From Kordia zhangzhouensis (GTDB taxonomy: Bacteria; Bacteroidota; Bacteroidia; Flavobacteriales; Flavobacteriaceae): a stretch of 64,000 nt of DNA. The translations under genes and the position numbers were made by a program. Below are positions 41,212 through 51,639 of the stretch, one piece after another. Within the stretch, counting starts at the first letter, position 1. Each line of letters begins with the position of its first letter. Below the pieces are notes generated by a model. That model did not search any database and had not been told where the DNA came from. It was given only the letters and a program-made list of their open reading frames with translations. The DNA lies in the NCBI RefSeq assembly GCF_001005305.1, contig NZ_LBMH01000006.1, positions 124,001-188,000 on the forward strand, written 5' to 3'.

Positions 41212-44133
41212 ATGATAAGTTTGCTTTTTTTAGTTGGTATGTTTCAAATTATAAGGTATTTACTACTCTTTTGTACATTCTTTATTGGTATGCAGTTCGC
41301 TTTTTCTCAGCGTCCTGTGGCTGATAATTTAACGAATGTAACCCATTTACCGTATAGTGAGTTTTACGATATTTTGGAAGATAGCAATCATTATATTTGG
41401 TTGGCTGCCAATAAGGGATTACTTCGTTATGACGGCTATGCATATACAAATTTTACAAACGCTTCTCAAAAAGGAAAAGCTGTTTTTGGGCTCAAGGAAG
41501 ATACCGAAGGTACAATTTGGTGTAATAACTTATACGGTCAGTTGTTTTATGTGAAGAATAATCAGTTGCATCTTTTTTTAGATTTGAATCATATCACGAA
41601 TGGGCAGTTGGCTACTTTTGAGGTTTCTAAAGATTTTATAGTTGTTTTTACCAATGCAGGTATTTTTAGAATCTCGAAAACGACAAAAGAAATACAACAA
41701 CTAACGTCAAATCCTGTAATTACAAGTTGTGCTTTACAAGATAGTTTTTACTTTTTTCCTATTAATCAAGCACCAACTTTGCAAGTTATTGAGGGAACGA
41801 AAGAACGACAAGTTGCTACCATCAACTCCAATTCTATTGTTGAAACGCCCAAAATTTTTAGCATTAATACAGAGTCGCTTTTGTTTATATACAAAGATGC
41901 ACTAGCATATAGTTTTAGTTTGTATCACGTAAAGAGCCAACATTTGGTCACCATTACAACACCCAAAGAGTTGCTCAAAGAGACTATTTACAATGTGGTA
42001 ACAATTGATGAAAAGGTATGGTTTTGTACTGTTTCTGGTGTATTTGTGTATACGTTTGTTGACAATCAACTGTTACTAACAGATCACTTTTTCAAAGAAG
42101 AATCTATCACAAACATCATTAAAGATTTTAATGCTAATTATTGGTTTACTACTATTGATAACGGTGTATTGGTCTCTCCTAATTTATCTATCAAAACATT
42201 TGAACTGCCTTCTAAAGTTTCTAAAATAACCGCTAGTTGTCCACTAGAAAATAATGCATTTGTGATAGGTACAAATCAAGGCACACTTCTTTTTTATGAT
42301 CATTTCAAATTGATTGAGGAAGTTGTCCTTCCTTCCAAACTTGTCATCAAGTTGATACAGTTTGACAATCATAACAATCAACTCATTATCAGTACTAGTG
42401 ATGCACAATCATATGTGTACAATCTTAAAAGTAAGACGTTGCAAAACACGCATCGCAAATTTGCCGTAGCCAAGAGTGTTCAAATTTTAGATGCAAACCG
42501 TATTTTTTATGGCAATTATAAAGAAGCTATTATTTATGACAACGCACAACAACAAGTGTTACGAGAGAAACGTGTAGTCACTTCGCTTCAATTGCCCAAT
42601 CACAAATTACTAGTGGCTTTTGTAGATGGTTTGTTTTTGTATGATCAAGACGGAAATGAAACCCCTATTTTATACAATAACAAACCCATTTTAGTTAGTG
42701 AAATTACTGCTACCGAAAATCAAGTTTGGATATTAACACAGAACGCCAAAGTACTACGCTACAAAGATACAAGCGTAGTAGCTGTGGAAAACGTTACAAA
42801 TTTAGAAATCAACTCTATCAAAGCAGATAAAAATATTGTATGGATGGCTATTGATAAAGGCTTAGCTAAATTCAACACAACCAACAATACTTTGCATTTT
42901 TTAACAGGTCAAGATGGTTTGGATATCAGTGTAAAAAATATGGTCCTGCTTTCAAATCATGTTGTATTGACAACGCCAAAACATTTTTATACATTCCCAA
43001 AAAATGCTCAATTGGTTTTTAAGAAATACCACACTGCAAAAGTGTATATTAATGCTGTTACTGTAAATAATATAGATACATTAGTTTGTGACAATTATAC
43101 ATTTGATTACGACACGAATAAACTAAAATTTGAGTTCCATTCGGCGGGTTACCAATCAGACAAACACATGAGATATCAATATCGCTTAAAGCCAATTGAT
43201 ACTGAATGGCAAGAGATAGAAAACGGAAATAGCTTTATAACTTTCAATAATTTAGCAAGCAACGAATACACTTTTGAGGTCAAAGCCAAAAATATGGCGG
43301 GCACTAGCTTCTCAGAAATTGCGACTATTAGTTTTATAATAGCAAAACCATTTTGGGAAACGATTTGGTTCTATATTGTATGTAGTGGTATTTGTATTGG
43401 AATTATTGTCTTTTTCTTTATGCGAACACTTAAAAAGAAAGAGAAAAAACGAAATCGGGAAATTGAAAAGATTTTAATGGAAAAGAAAATTGCTAGTTTG
43501 CAGTTAGAGAACTTTCGCTCACAAATGAATCCACATTTTATTTTTAATGCACTAAACTCTATTCAAGACTATATTATCTCTAACGAAAAAGAATTGGCAA
43601 GTTCGTATTTGGTAAAGTTTAGCCGGTTGATTCGAATGTACTTAGAATACAGTCAGCAGAATGAAATTACTTTAGCGGAAGAAATACAAGCGTTAAAACT
43701 GTACTTGCAACTTGAAAAAGTACGTTTTGAAGATGAGTTAACTTACGAAGTTACTATTGACAAAAACCTTAACACACAGCAAATTAAAGTACCTTCACTA
43801 TTTATTCAACCGTATGTTGAAAATGCATTAAAACATGGATTGCTTCACAAAAAAGACAACCGAGTTCTCACTATTACCGTTACAGAAAACAATGAGAAAC
43901 TAATGATAACGATACAAGACAATGGTATAGGGCGAAGCAAAGCAAGAGAAATTTCTTCTCAAAAAAGAACACACAAACCGTTTGCGACCAAAGCCAACGA
44001 AGAACGTGTTCATATTTACAACACTAATTTGAAGTATGATATTAATGTGACTATTGAAGATTTGATAGAAAATGAAGAACCTGCAGGAACCAAAGTACAC
44101 ATTGATATTCCTTTGAATATAAAGTCAAATTGA
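41212..44133 (+). CDS. Propeller-domain sensor histidine kinase, LytS family (second copy)
   Basis: A 973-aa membrane sensor with the same architecture as the kinase at 31184. The N-terminal signal sequence ends QFAFSQ; translation may start at 41212 or at the Met ten codons later. A periplasmic two-component propeller follows (YIWLAANKGLLRYDGYAY, GTIWCNNLYGQ), then a Y_Y_Y domain, one transmembrane helix at about 715-740 and a coiled linker rich in Lys/Glu. The cytoplasmic kinase has MNPHFIFNALNSIQDYI (H at about 775), PSLFIQPYVENALKHG and DNGIGRSKA. The propeller is more diverged than in the first copy. Its stop is 1 nt from the LytTR gene start, so the pair is an operon. Confidence 0.92.
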   Translation: MISLLFLVGMFQIIRYLLLFCTFFIGMQFAFSQRPVADNLTNVTHLPYSEFYDILEDSNHYIWLAANKGLLRYDGYAYTNFTNASQKGKAVFGLKEDTEGTIWCNNLYGQLFYVKNNQLHLFLDLNHITNGQLATFEVSKDFIVVFTNAGIFRISKTTKEIQQLTSNPVITSCALQDSFYFFPINQAPTLQVIEGTKERQVATINSNSIVETPKIFSINTESLLFIYKDALAYSFSLYHVKSQHLVTITTPKELLKETIYNVVTIDEKVWFCTVSGVFVYTFVDNQLLLTDHFFKEESITNIIKDFNANYWFTTIDNGVLVSPNLSIKTFELPSKVSKITASCPLENNAFVIGTNQGTLLFYDHFKLIEEVVLPSKLVIKLIQFDNHNNQLIISTSDAQSYVYNLKSKTLQNTHRKFAVAKSVQILDANRIFYGNYKEAIIYDNAQQQVLREKRVVTSLQLPNHKLLVAFVDGLFLYDQDGNETPILYNNKPILVSEITATENQVWILTQNAKVLRYKDTSVVAVENVTNLEINSIKADKNIVWMAIDKGLAKFNTTNNTLHFLTGQDGLDISVKNMVLLSNHVVLTTPKHFYTFPKNAQLVFKKYHTAKVYINAVTVNNIDTLVCDNYTFDYDTNKLKFEFHSAGYQSDKHMRYQYRLKPIDTEWQEIENGNSFITFNNLASNEYTFEVKAKNMAGTSFSEIATISFIIAKPFWETIWFYIVCSGICIGIIVFFFMRTLKKKEKKRNREIEKILMEKKIASLQLENFRSQMNPHFIFNALNSIQDYIISNEKELASSYLVKFSRLIRMYLEYSQQNEITLAEEIQALKLYLQLEKVRFEDELTYEVTIDKNLNTQQIKVPSLFIQPYVENALKHGLLHKKDNRVLTITVTENNEKLMITIQDNGIGRSKAREISSQKRTHKPFATKANEERVHIYNTNLKYDINVTIEDLIENEEPAGTKVHIDIPLNIKSN

Positions 44134-44134
44134 T

Positions 44135-44887
44135 ATGAAAGCTATAATTATTGATGACGAAAAACGAGCAAGGCATTTATTACTCCAATTAATCAAGCAA
44201 TACTGTCCACAAATTCATCAAACAGAAGAAGCTCCCGATTTAGCTAGCGGCGTTGAGTTGATAAAAAAAACACAACCCGAATTGGTCTTTTTAGATATAG
44301 AAATGCCCAATCAATCTGGATTGGATATTTTAGATTATTTTGAAGAATCGATTGACTTTAAAATCATTTTTGTGACTGCTTATAATCAATATGCGATTGA
44401 AGCTTTTAAAATTTCTGCAATTGATTATCTCCTAAAACCTATTGACACGCAGGAGTTGCAAAGTGCTGTACTAAAAGCTCAAGAAGCCATCGAAGCTAGT
44501 AACTTAACCCAGCAATTTGATAAGTTAAGAGCTTCACTACAACAAATTTCTATCAATAAAATTGCGTTAGAGATTCCCAAGGGAATCATGTTTGCTTCTC
44601 ATGAAGACATTATCTACTTTGAAGCTGATGGCATGTATACCAACGTACAGCTTAAAAATGGAAAAACGAAAATCATTTGCAAACCGTTGAAACATTTTGT
44701 AGCGCAACTAGAAGAAAACGCCATGTTTTTTAAATGTCATCGATCGTATTTAATTAATTTAAAATATGTAGACGAGCTCATTAAAGAAGATGGTGATTTT
44801 TTATTGATGAACAATCATAAACGCATTCCTATTTCTAGATCTAAAAAAGAACAATTCATTACTATTGTCAAAGAAACATTTCTTTAA
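44135..44887 (+). CDS. LytTR-family response regulator (second copy)
   Basis: A 250-aa regulator. The receiver has IDDE at residues 6-9, the phospho-acceptor D54 (FLDIEMP), VTAYN with the switch Thr, and YLLKPI with the conserved Lys. The C-terminal LytTR domain (from about 145) contains IIYFEADGMYTNVQL, FKCHRSYLINLKYV and RIPISRSKKE. It follows the kinase by 1 nt. Exact 21-bp-spaced repeats begin 4 bp after its stop, upstream of the T9SS protein gene, which is therefore a likely target. Confidence 0.95.
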   Translation: MKAIIIDDEKRARHLLLQLIKQYCPQIHQTEEAPDLASGVELIKKTQPELVFLDIEMPNQSGLDILDYFEESIDFKIIFVTAYNQYAIEAFKISAIDYLLKPIDTQELQSAVLKAQEAIEASNLTQQFDKLRASLQQISINKIALEIPKGIMFASHEDIIYFEADGMYTNVQLKNGKTKIICKPLKHFVAQLEENAMFFKCHRSYLINLKYVDELIKEDGDFLLMNNHKRIPISRSKKEQFITIVKETFL

Positions 44888-44890
44888 ATT

Positions 44891-44923
44891 CATTTAGAAA
44901 AAAATTGAACCCATTTAGAAAAA
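44891..44923 (+). promoter_or_regulatory. Two exact 12-bp direct repeats with 21-bp period (LytTR operator candidate)
   Basis: CATTTAGAAAAA occurs at 44891-44902 and 44912-44923. The box TTGTTTTG (44952-44959), one mismatch from TAnnTTTG, starts 28 bp further on, and the ATG of the T9SS protein is at 44991. It sits immediately after a LytTR regulator gene. Confidence 0.6.
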
Positions 44924-44990
44924 TGTAACTTGGAAACAGCCTAGTCATTTGTTGTTTTGCTTCTAAATTAAATGAAGTAAAACAATCATT

Positions 44991-47768
44991 ATGAAAAAAA
45001 TACTACTATTATTTCCCCTTTTGGTATTTGCTGTTTCACATGCACAAACTGTTGTTTATGTAGATATTGATGCTACAGGAAGTAACGACGGAACAAGTTG
45101 GACAAATGCCTACAACTCCTTACACGATGCACTCACCAATACCACCACTGTAGGCGCAGAAATTTGGATTGCCGAAGGAATCTACAAACCCACAAGTGCT
45201 TCTACACCATTTTTAAATCAATATGGAGTGAATATATATGGAGGTTTTGACGGTACCGAAATGACCAGAGCCGACAGAAGTACCGATCCTTGGCTACATC
45301 CTGTATATTTATCTGGCGATATCAATGGTGACGACCTCAACGAAGTTCCAAGTGCAACTTCAGCAAACAAAGCAGATAATGCAACTCGTATTTTACAAAT
45401 TGAACCTACTACGGATGGAGGAACTACACTAAATCACGTAAACGCTGAAATTATTATTGATCGAATTAACTTAGTACATTCCTATGGAGGCAGTGCTTTT
45501 TATAGTTTTCCGCATCCGCAGACAGGATATACTCAGCAAAAAATTACTATTCTTAATTGTCGTTTTTCAAGAAACTATGCGGCTTCTCGTCCTGCTCTAG
45601 ACATGCGTTCTTTAAATAATTCAGGAACTTCCTCAAATCCAACAAAGAATTTTTACTTATTGAATAGCATCATGGATGAAAACGTTTCGCAAGTAGGATA
45701 TGCATTTGAATATCGCAATTTCAGTCAATTCACTGAAATTTATATTGCAAACAATTTATTCATTGCCAACAAAGTTACAGATGCAGGTTACTCTGGTAGT
45801 GTGGCGCGTTTTATTTCAAATGGTGCGCAAGGGCTTACCGTCCGATTTTCTAATAATACCCTTGCATTAAATCAAGAAGGTACTGGCGTAGCCGCTTCAT
45901 TGGCAAGTTGTATTCGCTTAGAACGTACCTCAGGTGCTGTTGATGGTTGGTGGTATAACAATATTTATTACAACAACACAGGAACCAACGAGTTTGTAGG
46001 AACTGCAACGGCGAGTACCGCAAGTATTGATTTTGGAAGTACGAATGCACTCGATTTTACTCCAGTATATACAGTGCCAAATTCAATTTCATTGTCGGAA
46101 AGTCCTTTTGAAGATATTTCTACAGGAAATTTTGCTCCGTTACCAGCATACAGACAAACAGGAACTGCAAGTGGTAGCGCCTACAATACAAACGAATTAC
46201 CTTTTACAGATTGTTTCCAAAACGGACGATTTTACTCTAATGGAACAATCATTGGGTTAGGCGCTATTCAATATGCAAATACAGCAATGTTTACCGGGCC
46301 AGGAAATATTGCAAGCTTATCATTGCCAGCACCAGCAGCAACTATTTATGTGGATGCAGCGGCTACAGGAAACAATGATGGAACGAGTTGGGCAGATGCG
46401 TATACTACTATTTATGATGCCGTAAACTCTACAAGTGTGAGTGCAGGATCAAAAATATTTGTAAAAGCAGGCACATACAAACCAACGACAGGCGCATACA
46501 CAATTGCAGATGCTTCAGTGAAGCTTATTGGCGGTTTTGATGGCACAGAAACTGACGAAAACGACAGAAACCTTTCATTAATACACACTACAAATGCTAC
46601 TATCATATCTGGTGATGTAAATGAGGATGATGTATATGATGATCAATTTACAAATAGAACCGACAACTTATCACAGTTGGTATATGTAGGTGCTAGTTTT
46701 GTAACTATTGATGGTTTCATTATCCAAAATGGGCATTCGGGCAGTAAAAATCCTGCCATCGATTTTCAATCAAACACGACAACTAATTTTACTTTGAAAA
46801 ACTCCATCATCCAAGAACATTTTTCTACTGGCTTGGTAATGGATTATCGAAACTTCAACGGAACAATCAACTTTATCAATGTTTCTGTTAAAAACAACGC
46901 AACGAATGGTACTACAGGAATTTTACTAATGCAATCGTCAAACTCAAATACTATTACAGCAAATTTTGTAAACTTTGAATTCGTAGGAAATCAATGTCCT
47001 TCAGACTTTGGAGCTATTTGGTTTAGAAGAACAGGTTCATCAACTATGAACAGTACAATAGTTAACTCTACTTTTGTCGACAATGTAAACTTGTTCCCTT
47101 CTACAACTTTAAAGCAACTCATAAATATTAGTGCAACAGGTTCTTTAAATAATATTGTCAATGTACATAACTCTATCTTCTATAATAACTTATACAATAC
47201 CTCATCGATAAGTGATATCGTTTTTGACAATTCGAAAACAAGCGAAGGGAATTTTGGAGATTTGAATATTGATAATTGTGTGATGCCTAGTATTTATCCA
47301 TATACTGCAAACGTGGATGCCGATGGTTTTAATATCAACGTTACAAATCCAAATTTGGATGCCAACTATAAACCAACAAGTGCTTCTACTGCTGTGATTG
47401 ACCAAGGAACTAATACTTTTTACGATGCAAATTTGTTTGGAAATGCAGATTTAATCGGAAACCAAAGATTTGCCAATACGACCATTGATCTTGGTGCGTA
47501 CGAGTTTAACTCTACTCCATTGAGTGTAGACGAACTCGATCAGCGCACCCCAAAACTTACAATATACCCAAACCCTACCCATTCAGTAGTACACATTGCA
47601 ACGAAAGAAACTATCATTTCTATTGAAGTTATAAACACTATGGGACAAGTAGTTTTACAAGCTCAGCATACTGATCAGGTAGATGTATCCAACTTTCCTA
47701 CCGGAATGTATATTTTGAATGTAAAAACAGTAAAAGGAATTCAGAGTAGCAAAATCTTAAAAAAGTAA
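44991..47768 (+). CDS. Secreted parallel beta-helix protein with T9SS sorting domain and internal duplication
   Basis: A 925-aa exported protein. The signal peptide is ILLLFPLLVFAVSHAQ. Two long similar halves follow: both begin with VYVDxxATGxNDGTSWxxAY, continue AEIWIAEGIYKPT or SKIFVKAGTYKPT, then GGFDGTE, then repeated short beta strands of a right-handed beta-helix (about residues 20-450 and 450-880). The C-terminal 75 residues are a type A T9SS sorting domain (TIYPNPTHSVV to SKILKK). This type often binds or cleaves surface polysaccharides, but no catalytic residues can be picked out. Probably controlled by the LytTR regulator just upstream. Confidence 0.9.
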   Translation: MKKILLLFPLLVFAVSHAQTVVYVDIDATGSNDGTSWTNAYNSLHDALTNTTTVGAEIWIAEGIYKPTSASTPFLNQYGVNIYGGFDGTEMTRADRSTDPWLHPVYLSGDINGDDLNEVPSATSANKADNATRILQIEPTTDGGTTLNHVNAEIIIDRINLVHSYGGSAFYSFPHPQTGYTQQKITILNCRFSRNYAASRPALDMRSLNNSGTSSNPTKNFYLLNSIMDENVSQVGYAFEYRNFSQFTEIYIANNLFIANKVTDAGYSGSVARFISNGAQGLTVRFSNNTLALNQEGTGVAASLASCIRLERTSGAVDGWWYNNIYYNNTGTNEFVGTATASTASIDFGSTNALDFTPVYTVPNSISLSESPFEDISTGNFAPLPAYRQTGTASGSAYNTNELPFTDCFQNGRFYSNGTIIGLGAIQYANTAMFTGPGNIASLSLPAPAATIYVDAAATGNNDGTSWADAYTTIYDAVNSTSVSAGSKIFVKAGTYKPTTGAYTIADASVKLIGGFDGTETDENDRNLSLIHTTNATIISGDVNEDDVYDDQFTNRTDNLSQLVYVGASFVTIDGFIIQNGHSGSKNPAIDFQSNTTTNFTLKNSIIQEHFSTGLVMDYRNFNGTINFINVSVKNNATNGTTGILLMQSSNSNTITANFVNFEFVGNQCPSDFGAIWFRRTGSSTMNSTIVNSTFVDNVNLFPSTTLKQLINISATGSLNNIVNVHNSIFYNNLYNTSSISDIVFDNSKTSEGNFGDLNIDNCVMPSIYPYTANVDADGFNINVTNPNLDANYKPTSASTAVIDQGTNTFYDANLFGNADLIGNQRFANTTIDLGAYEFNSTPLSVDELDQRTPKLTIYPNPTHSVVHIATKETIISIEVINTMGQVVLQAQHTDQVDVSNFPTGMYILNVKTVKGIQSSKILKK

Positions 47769-47884
47769 GTTCATAATCTATTTCGTTTCAAGAAAAAAAA
47801 TCATTTTTTACTAACAACTTTTCTTGACCACTTTTTTAAGCATATTTCCTCTAATCCTATAGTGTTTTTAATTAGTACTATTGT

Positions 47885-47921
47885 TAAAAAAAGCTGCCTA
47901 GATTGGTCTGAGGCAGCTTTT
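47885..47921. terminator. Bidirectional terminator
   Basis: AAAAGCTGCCT (47889-47899) pairs with AGGCAGCTTTT (47911-47921) around an 11-nt loop. It lies between the converging T9SS and LamG genes. Confidence 0.88.
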
Positions 47922-47967
47922 CAACTAAGTCACTAAACTAACTTAAATAAACACTTACTTTTATTTT

Positions 47968-49980
47968 TTATAAACAAATATTGCAATCGGCTTCCAAAGT
48001 ATAAAGATTGGCTACTTGATTTGGATTTAAAGCCGTTTTGTATACTCTTATATCATCCAGATGACCTTCAAAACCATTTCCGAGTAGGTAATTCATTAAA
48101 GGTGTATTTCCGATATTGATAGTTGCATTTACATCTGCATTACGTTCTATCCCATCACGATACAATCGTACCGTATTACTTGCATCAACTGTAAGTACTA
48201 AATGATGCCAATTTGTTGTGTCTGTTGGTAAGTTAGCATCCATATTCCAAGGATTATCCCACAAACCATACCCAGAATTTGCATCACTAAATACAGGCGT
48301 ATTTAAATCAAATACACTAATTTGGAAACCTTCGCTTACCATGTTGCCTTTTTGGAATAATATTTCATAGTTAGAAGGATTTGTATTTTGCATTTTAAAC
48401 CATAAACTCACTGAAAAAGCATCTCCTTGCACAATTTGATTAACATTTGTTACAGGAATCTCAACCGTTTCATTTCCATTGAAAGCAATGGCACATGATT
48501 GATTTCCAGCTCTGTCAGAAACATACGTATAACTTCCAGAAGCTTCCCAATTACTCACCAAATCTTTTGTTTCATTTGCAAAAGGCATATATAGTACCAA
48601 ATGGTCGGTAATAATTGTATTATTGGCACAACAATCTTCTACTATAATGTTGATTGTATATATTTCAAAGATTCCATTTACATCTTCAATACGCAAGTAT
48701 AATGTTTCTTGTAGTGCGGTATTGGTGTATGAATTGGGTTGTATTGGATTTACATTTGTATCTGCATCTAGTTGTGTTTGATGAAAAGAGAATGTATAGG
48801 GTTGTGTGCAGCTTATAGTATCAATAAATAGAGCTTCGAGATCCATTTCTACAAATCCATCAAACGGATTTTCTTCATCACACATAGTGGTTTGTACATG
48901 ATCAAAACATTCAAAAGGAGTGATGTTTTCACATACTTTTTCTAATCGAATCTCCTGATTCCCATTATGTAGTAACAACTCATCTGTATAGCATTCATCA
49001 AAAATCCAAAAACCTTCAATCGGCACAATATCTGTAGACAGATTACTAATGTTTAAGACTAAGTTTCCTTCATAAATAAGTAACTCCCAACTTCCCGAAT
49101 ATGCTACACTACTAGTTGGATGCTGTGAAAACGAAAAAGTTTGATTGTCATTAAAGTAGAAATCATAATCTGACTGAGTGCCCGTAGCGATATCAGTTAT
49201 TCTCCAAAAACAATTGAGTAAGTTTTCACGAATAAATACTTCTGTACAATTTGCATCATTGTAATTAGTATCATCATCCTCATCGCAAGTGTCTTGTGCA
49301 GCTATAATAGCGGCTTCTAATGAAGCATTATTAGTTACTGTAAGAATGGTTCCATCAGCTTGAACTAATTGAATAGGATAATTAATGCTGGCTACAACAC
49401 CATTTGCTAAAGTAGTAGTAAGAAAATCATGTAAAAGTTGATCTCCAGAGATTGTGATTGTCTCAGTAACTTCAAAGTTAGTATCAAATAGGGCTATACT
49501 AAAAGGATACACAAAGTCAATACATTCAATATCAATATCTGGCTGATTTGTATTGGCGCAACTTGCTATTTGAGAGGCTAACTGCTCTTCATTCTCAATA
49601 GTAATCTCTGTATAGTCGCTCAAAATAATAGTAATTGGAAACATAATACTTACCACATCGGTGTTTTGCTGATTTAGTAATGTTACAATTGATGCATAAT
49701 CATTTACAGAGTTTACCACTATAGAAGTTCCTCCAACGGAAACTGTGACAGGTAGTTCTACAAGAAAACAATTAGCCGTATCAATCATATTGTCTATAGA
49801 ACCATCAAGCAAAGTAATGCGTTCTAGCAATCTAGGCAAAGTAGTATTTGCAACCAATGTTTCTTCTGCATTTGGTGGTGAAACCTGATCATTTTCTTCT
49901 TGACAAGAAATAAACCATATACTGATGATGAGAAGTAAAAAAGGAAGTCTTAGTACGTTGATTCGGTTAATTACATTCAT
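47968..49980 (-). CDS. LamG-domain lipoprotein with repeated N-terminal modules
   Basis: A 670-aa lipoprotein. The ATG at 49980 gives a compact lipoprotein signal ending ISIWFISC; the frame runs 13 codons further up with charged residues. Residues of about 50-230 carry at least two similar modules of the form FPITI, ITIENEEQL / YPIQL, LTVTNNASLEAAI, each ending near a Cys. A middle section has NCFWRITDI and further Cys pairs. The last 200 residues are a concanavalin-like LamG domain (LVLYMPFANETKDLV, GDAFSVSLWFKM, LDDIRVYKTALNPNQV). Probably surface-exposed and glycan- or protein-binding. Divergent from the sigma / FecR / TonB module. Confidence 0.88.
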   Translation of the reverse strand: MNVINRINVLRLPFLLLIISIWFISCQEENDQVSPPNAEETLVANTTLPRLLERITLLDGSIDNMIDTANCFLVELPVTVSVGGTSIVVNSVNDYASIVTLLNQQNTDVVSIMFPITIILSDYTEITIENEEQLASQIASCANTNQPDIDIECIDFVYPFSIALFDTNFEVTETITISGDQLLHDFLTTTLANGVVASINYPIQLVQADGTILTVTNNASLEAAIIAAQDTCDEDDDTNYNDANCTEVFIRENLLNCFWRITDIATGTQSDYDFYFNDNQTFSFSQHPTSSVAYSGSWELLIYEGNLVLNISNLSTDIVPIEGFWIFDECYTDELLLHNGNQEIRLEKVCENITPFECFDHVQTTMCDEENPFDGFVEMDLEALFIDTISCTQPYTFSFHQTQLDADTNVNPIQPNSYTNTALQETLYLRIEDVNGIFEIYTINIIVEDCCANNTIITDHLVLYMPFANETKDLVSNWEASGSYTYVSDRAGNQSCAIAFNGNETVEIPVTNVNQIVQGDAFSVSLWFKMQNTNPSNYEILFQKGNMVSEGFQISVFDLNTPVFSDANSGYGLWDNPWNMDANLPTDTTNWHHLVLTVDASNTVRLYRDGIERNADVNATINIGNTPLMNYLLGNGFEGHLDDIRVYKTALNPNQVANLYTLEADCNICL

Positions 49981-50110
49981 AAGAATTTGGCATAAAAGCA
50001 CACGCAATTTTTTTCGCATACTATGAATAGAACAACTGAAAGCGTAAAATTCCCACCTTTACTTATCAAAAATTTATGTTTACTTTTAACGTCCTATTTA
50101 ATCATGACTA

Positions 50111-50626
50111 ATGCCAAAACCGCTTCAAGAAAATATTTGTAATGAAGGACTTTTTTCGAGTCTTTTTAAAAAACACTACCAAAGTTTGTACTCGTATTTG
50201 TACTATAAATTTGGAGAGTATTTGAATCCAGAAGATAAAGCACAAGAAGCTTTTACCAAATTATGGCAAAACTGCGGAAAAGTATCGCCTGCCAAAGCGA
50301 AAAGCTATGTATTTACTATTGGAAACAATTTAATGTTAAACGAAGTTAAGCATCATAAGGTTGTATTGCAACACCAAAAGATAAAACCGAAATCTCATAC
50401 CAATGAAAGTCCTGAATTTGTTCTACAAGAAAAGCAGTACTTAGAAAAGTTAGAATGTGCTATTGCCAATTTGACCGAATCGGAACGAACGGCTTTTTTA
50501 ATGAATCGGGTTGAAGGTAAAAAACACAAAGAAATCGCAGCAATTTTAGATATATCAACCAAAGCTGTTGAAAAACGAATCTATAGAGCTTTGGCAAAAC
50601 TGCGTGAAGAAATTAAGGAATTATAG
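50111..50626 (+). CDS. ECF RNA polymerase sigma factor
   Basis: A 171-aa sigma-70 family ECF factor. Region 2 is LFSSLFKKHYQSLYSYLYYKF, EDKAQEAFTKLW and YVFTIGNNLMLNEVKHHK. Region 4 is LTESERTAFLMNRVEGKKHKEIAAILDISTKAVEKRIYRALAKLRE, with the helix-turn-helix. It is the first gene of the FecI-like sigma / FecR anti-sigma / TonB receptor set and would direct transcription when the receptor signals. The ATG at 50111 is preferred; another ATG at 50104 is out of frame. A gap of 116 nt precedes the FecR gene. Confidence 0.93.
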   Translation: MPKPLQENICNEGLFSSLFKKHYQSLYSYLYYKFGEYLNPEDKAQEAFTKLWQNCGKVSPAKAKSYVFTIGNNLMLNEVKHHKVVLQHQKIKPKSHTNESPEFVLQEKQYLEKLECAIANLTESERTAFLMNRVEGKKHKEIAAILDISTKAVEKRIYRALAKLREEIKEL

Positions 50627-50742
50627 TTTTTGGGTTGCCAATTTTTGATGTAGAAATCATTCAGCATTCAAAATTTATAATTCAACATTGCTAAAAGGTA
50701 GGAATTTCATATAGTAAGTTGTTATATAGATAAGTAACGATT

Positions 50743-51639
50743 ATGACACGAGAAGAATTAATACAAAAGTGGCTTGACCATTCATTAACCCCTGAAGAAC
50801 TACAAGCATTTCAGCAATTGGACGATTATTCCGAATTGATGAAACTGCAACAGGCATTACAAGGATTCAAAGCACCACGAGTAGATGTTGAAACTGCGTA
50901 CCGCACTATTCAAACTACAAAAAAAGATACATCCAAACCTACTTCATGGTTTAAACCTCTATTAAAAATTGCCGCCATTTTAGTAATTGGTTTTGGTATA
51001 TATATGTTTGCAACGCTCCCAAATCTTACCATTATTGAGACAGTAGCTGCCAATAAAAAAATTGTGGAACTACCTGATGCTTCTACAGCAACACTCAATG
51101 CTGTATCTTCAGTTTCCTTTAACAAAAAAGCCTGGGATAAAAAACGAGAAATCAACCTAGAGGGAGAAGCTTATTTTAAAGTTGCCAAAGGAGCTACTTT
51201 TAGTGTCATCACTGATGAAGGAACTGTTTCAGTTCTTGGAACTCAATTCAATGTTAAACAACGCAATGACCTCCTAGAAGTATTTTGCTATGAAGGTTCT
51301 GTTAAAGTTGCGTATCTACAAAAAGAAATTGTACTAACTCCAGGGCAACGATTCTTATTACTTGATGGGAAAGAATTTCATAACGAAAAAGAAAATGCCA
51401 AAGATCCTTCATGGATTCATAATGAAAGTTCATTTAAAAGTTTACCTTTACAAGAAGTCATTCAAGAATTTGAACGACAATACGATGTTAAAGTTGATGC
51501 CAGCAAAATCGATACTTCTCAAGTATTTACAGGAAGTTTTACGCATACAGATATAAATTTAGCGTTAAAAGCGATTACGTTACCATCACAACTAAAGTAT
51601 CAAAAGAAACAAAATTCCATCATTCTAACACGTGATTAA
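50743..51639 (+). CDS. FecR-family anti-sigma factor
   Basis: A 298-aa inner-membrane regulator. The N-terminal 65 residues (EELIQKWLDHSLTPEELQAF) hold the sigma factor in the cytoplasm. A transmembrane helix follows at about 69-88 (LLKIAAILVIGFGIYMF). The periplasmic FecR domain contains LPDASTATLNAVSSVSF, INLEGEAYFKVAKG, VLGTQFNVKQR and LTPGQRFLL. The C-terminal DUF4974-like domain (about 230-298, PLQEVIQEFERQYDVKVDAS) would contact the receptor plug or STN domain. The stop overlaps the TonB receptor start by 8 bp. Confidence 0.93.
   Translation: MTREELIQKWLDHSLTPEELQAFQQLDDYSELMKLQQALQGFKAPRVDVETAYRTIQTTKKDTSKPTSWFKPLLKIAAILVIGFGIYMFATLPNLTIIETVAANKKIVELPDASTATLNAVSSVSFNKKAWDKKREINLEGEAYFKVAKGATFSVITDEGTVSVLGTQFNVKQRNDLLEVFCYEGSVKVAYLQKEIVLTPGQRFLLLDGKEFHNEKENAKDPSWIHNESSFKSLPLQEVIQEFERQYDVKVDASKIDTSQVFTGSFTHTDINLALKAITLPSQLKYQKKQNSIILTRD

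Noticed and set aside
45055-46400. Tandem gene duplication or assembly artefact in the T9SS protein
   Set aside because: The two halves are similar only at protein level in key motifs, as in a genuine old domain duplication.
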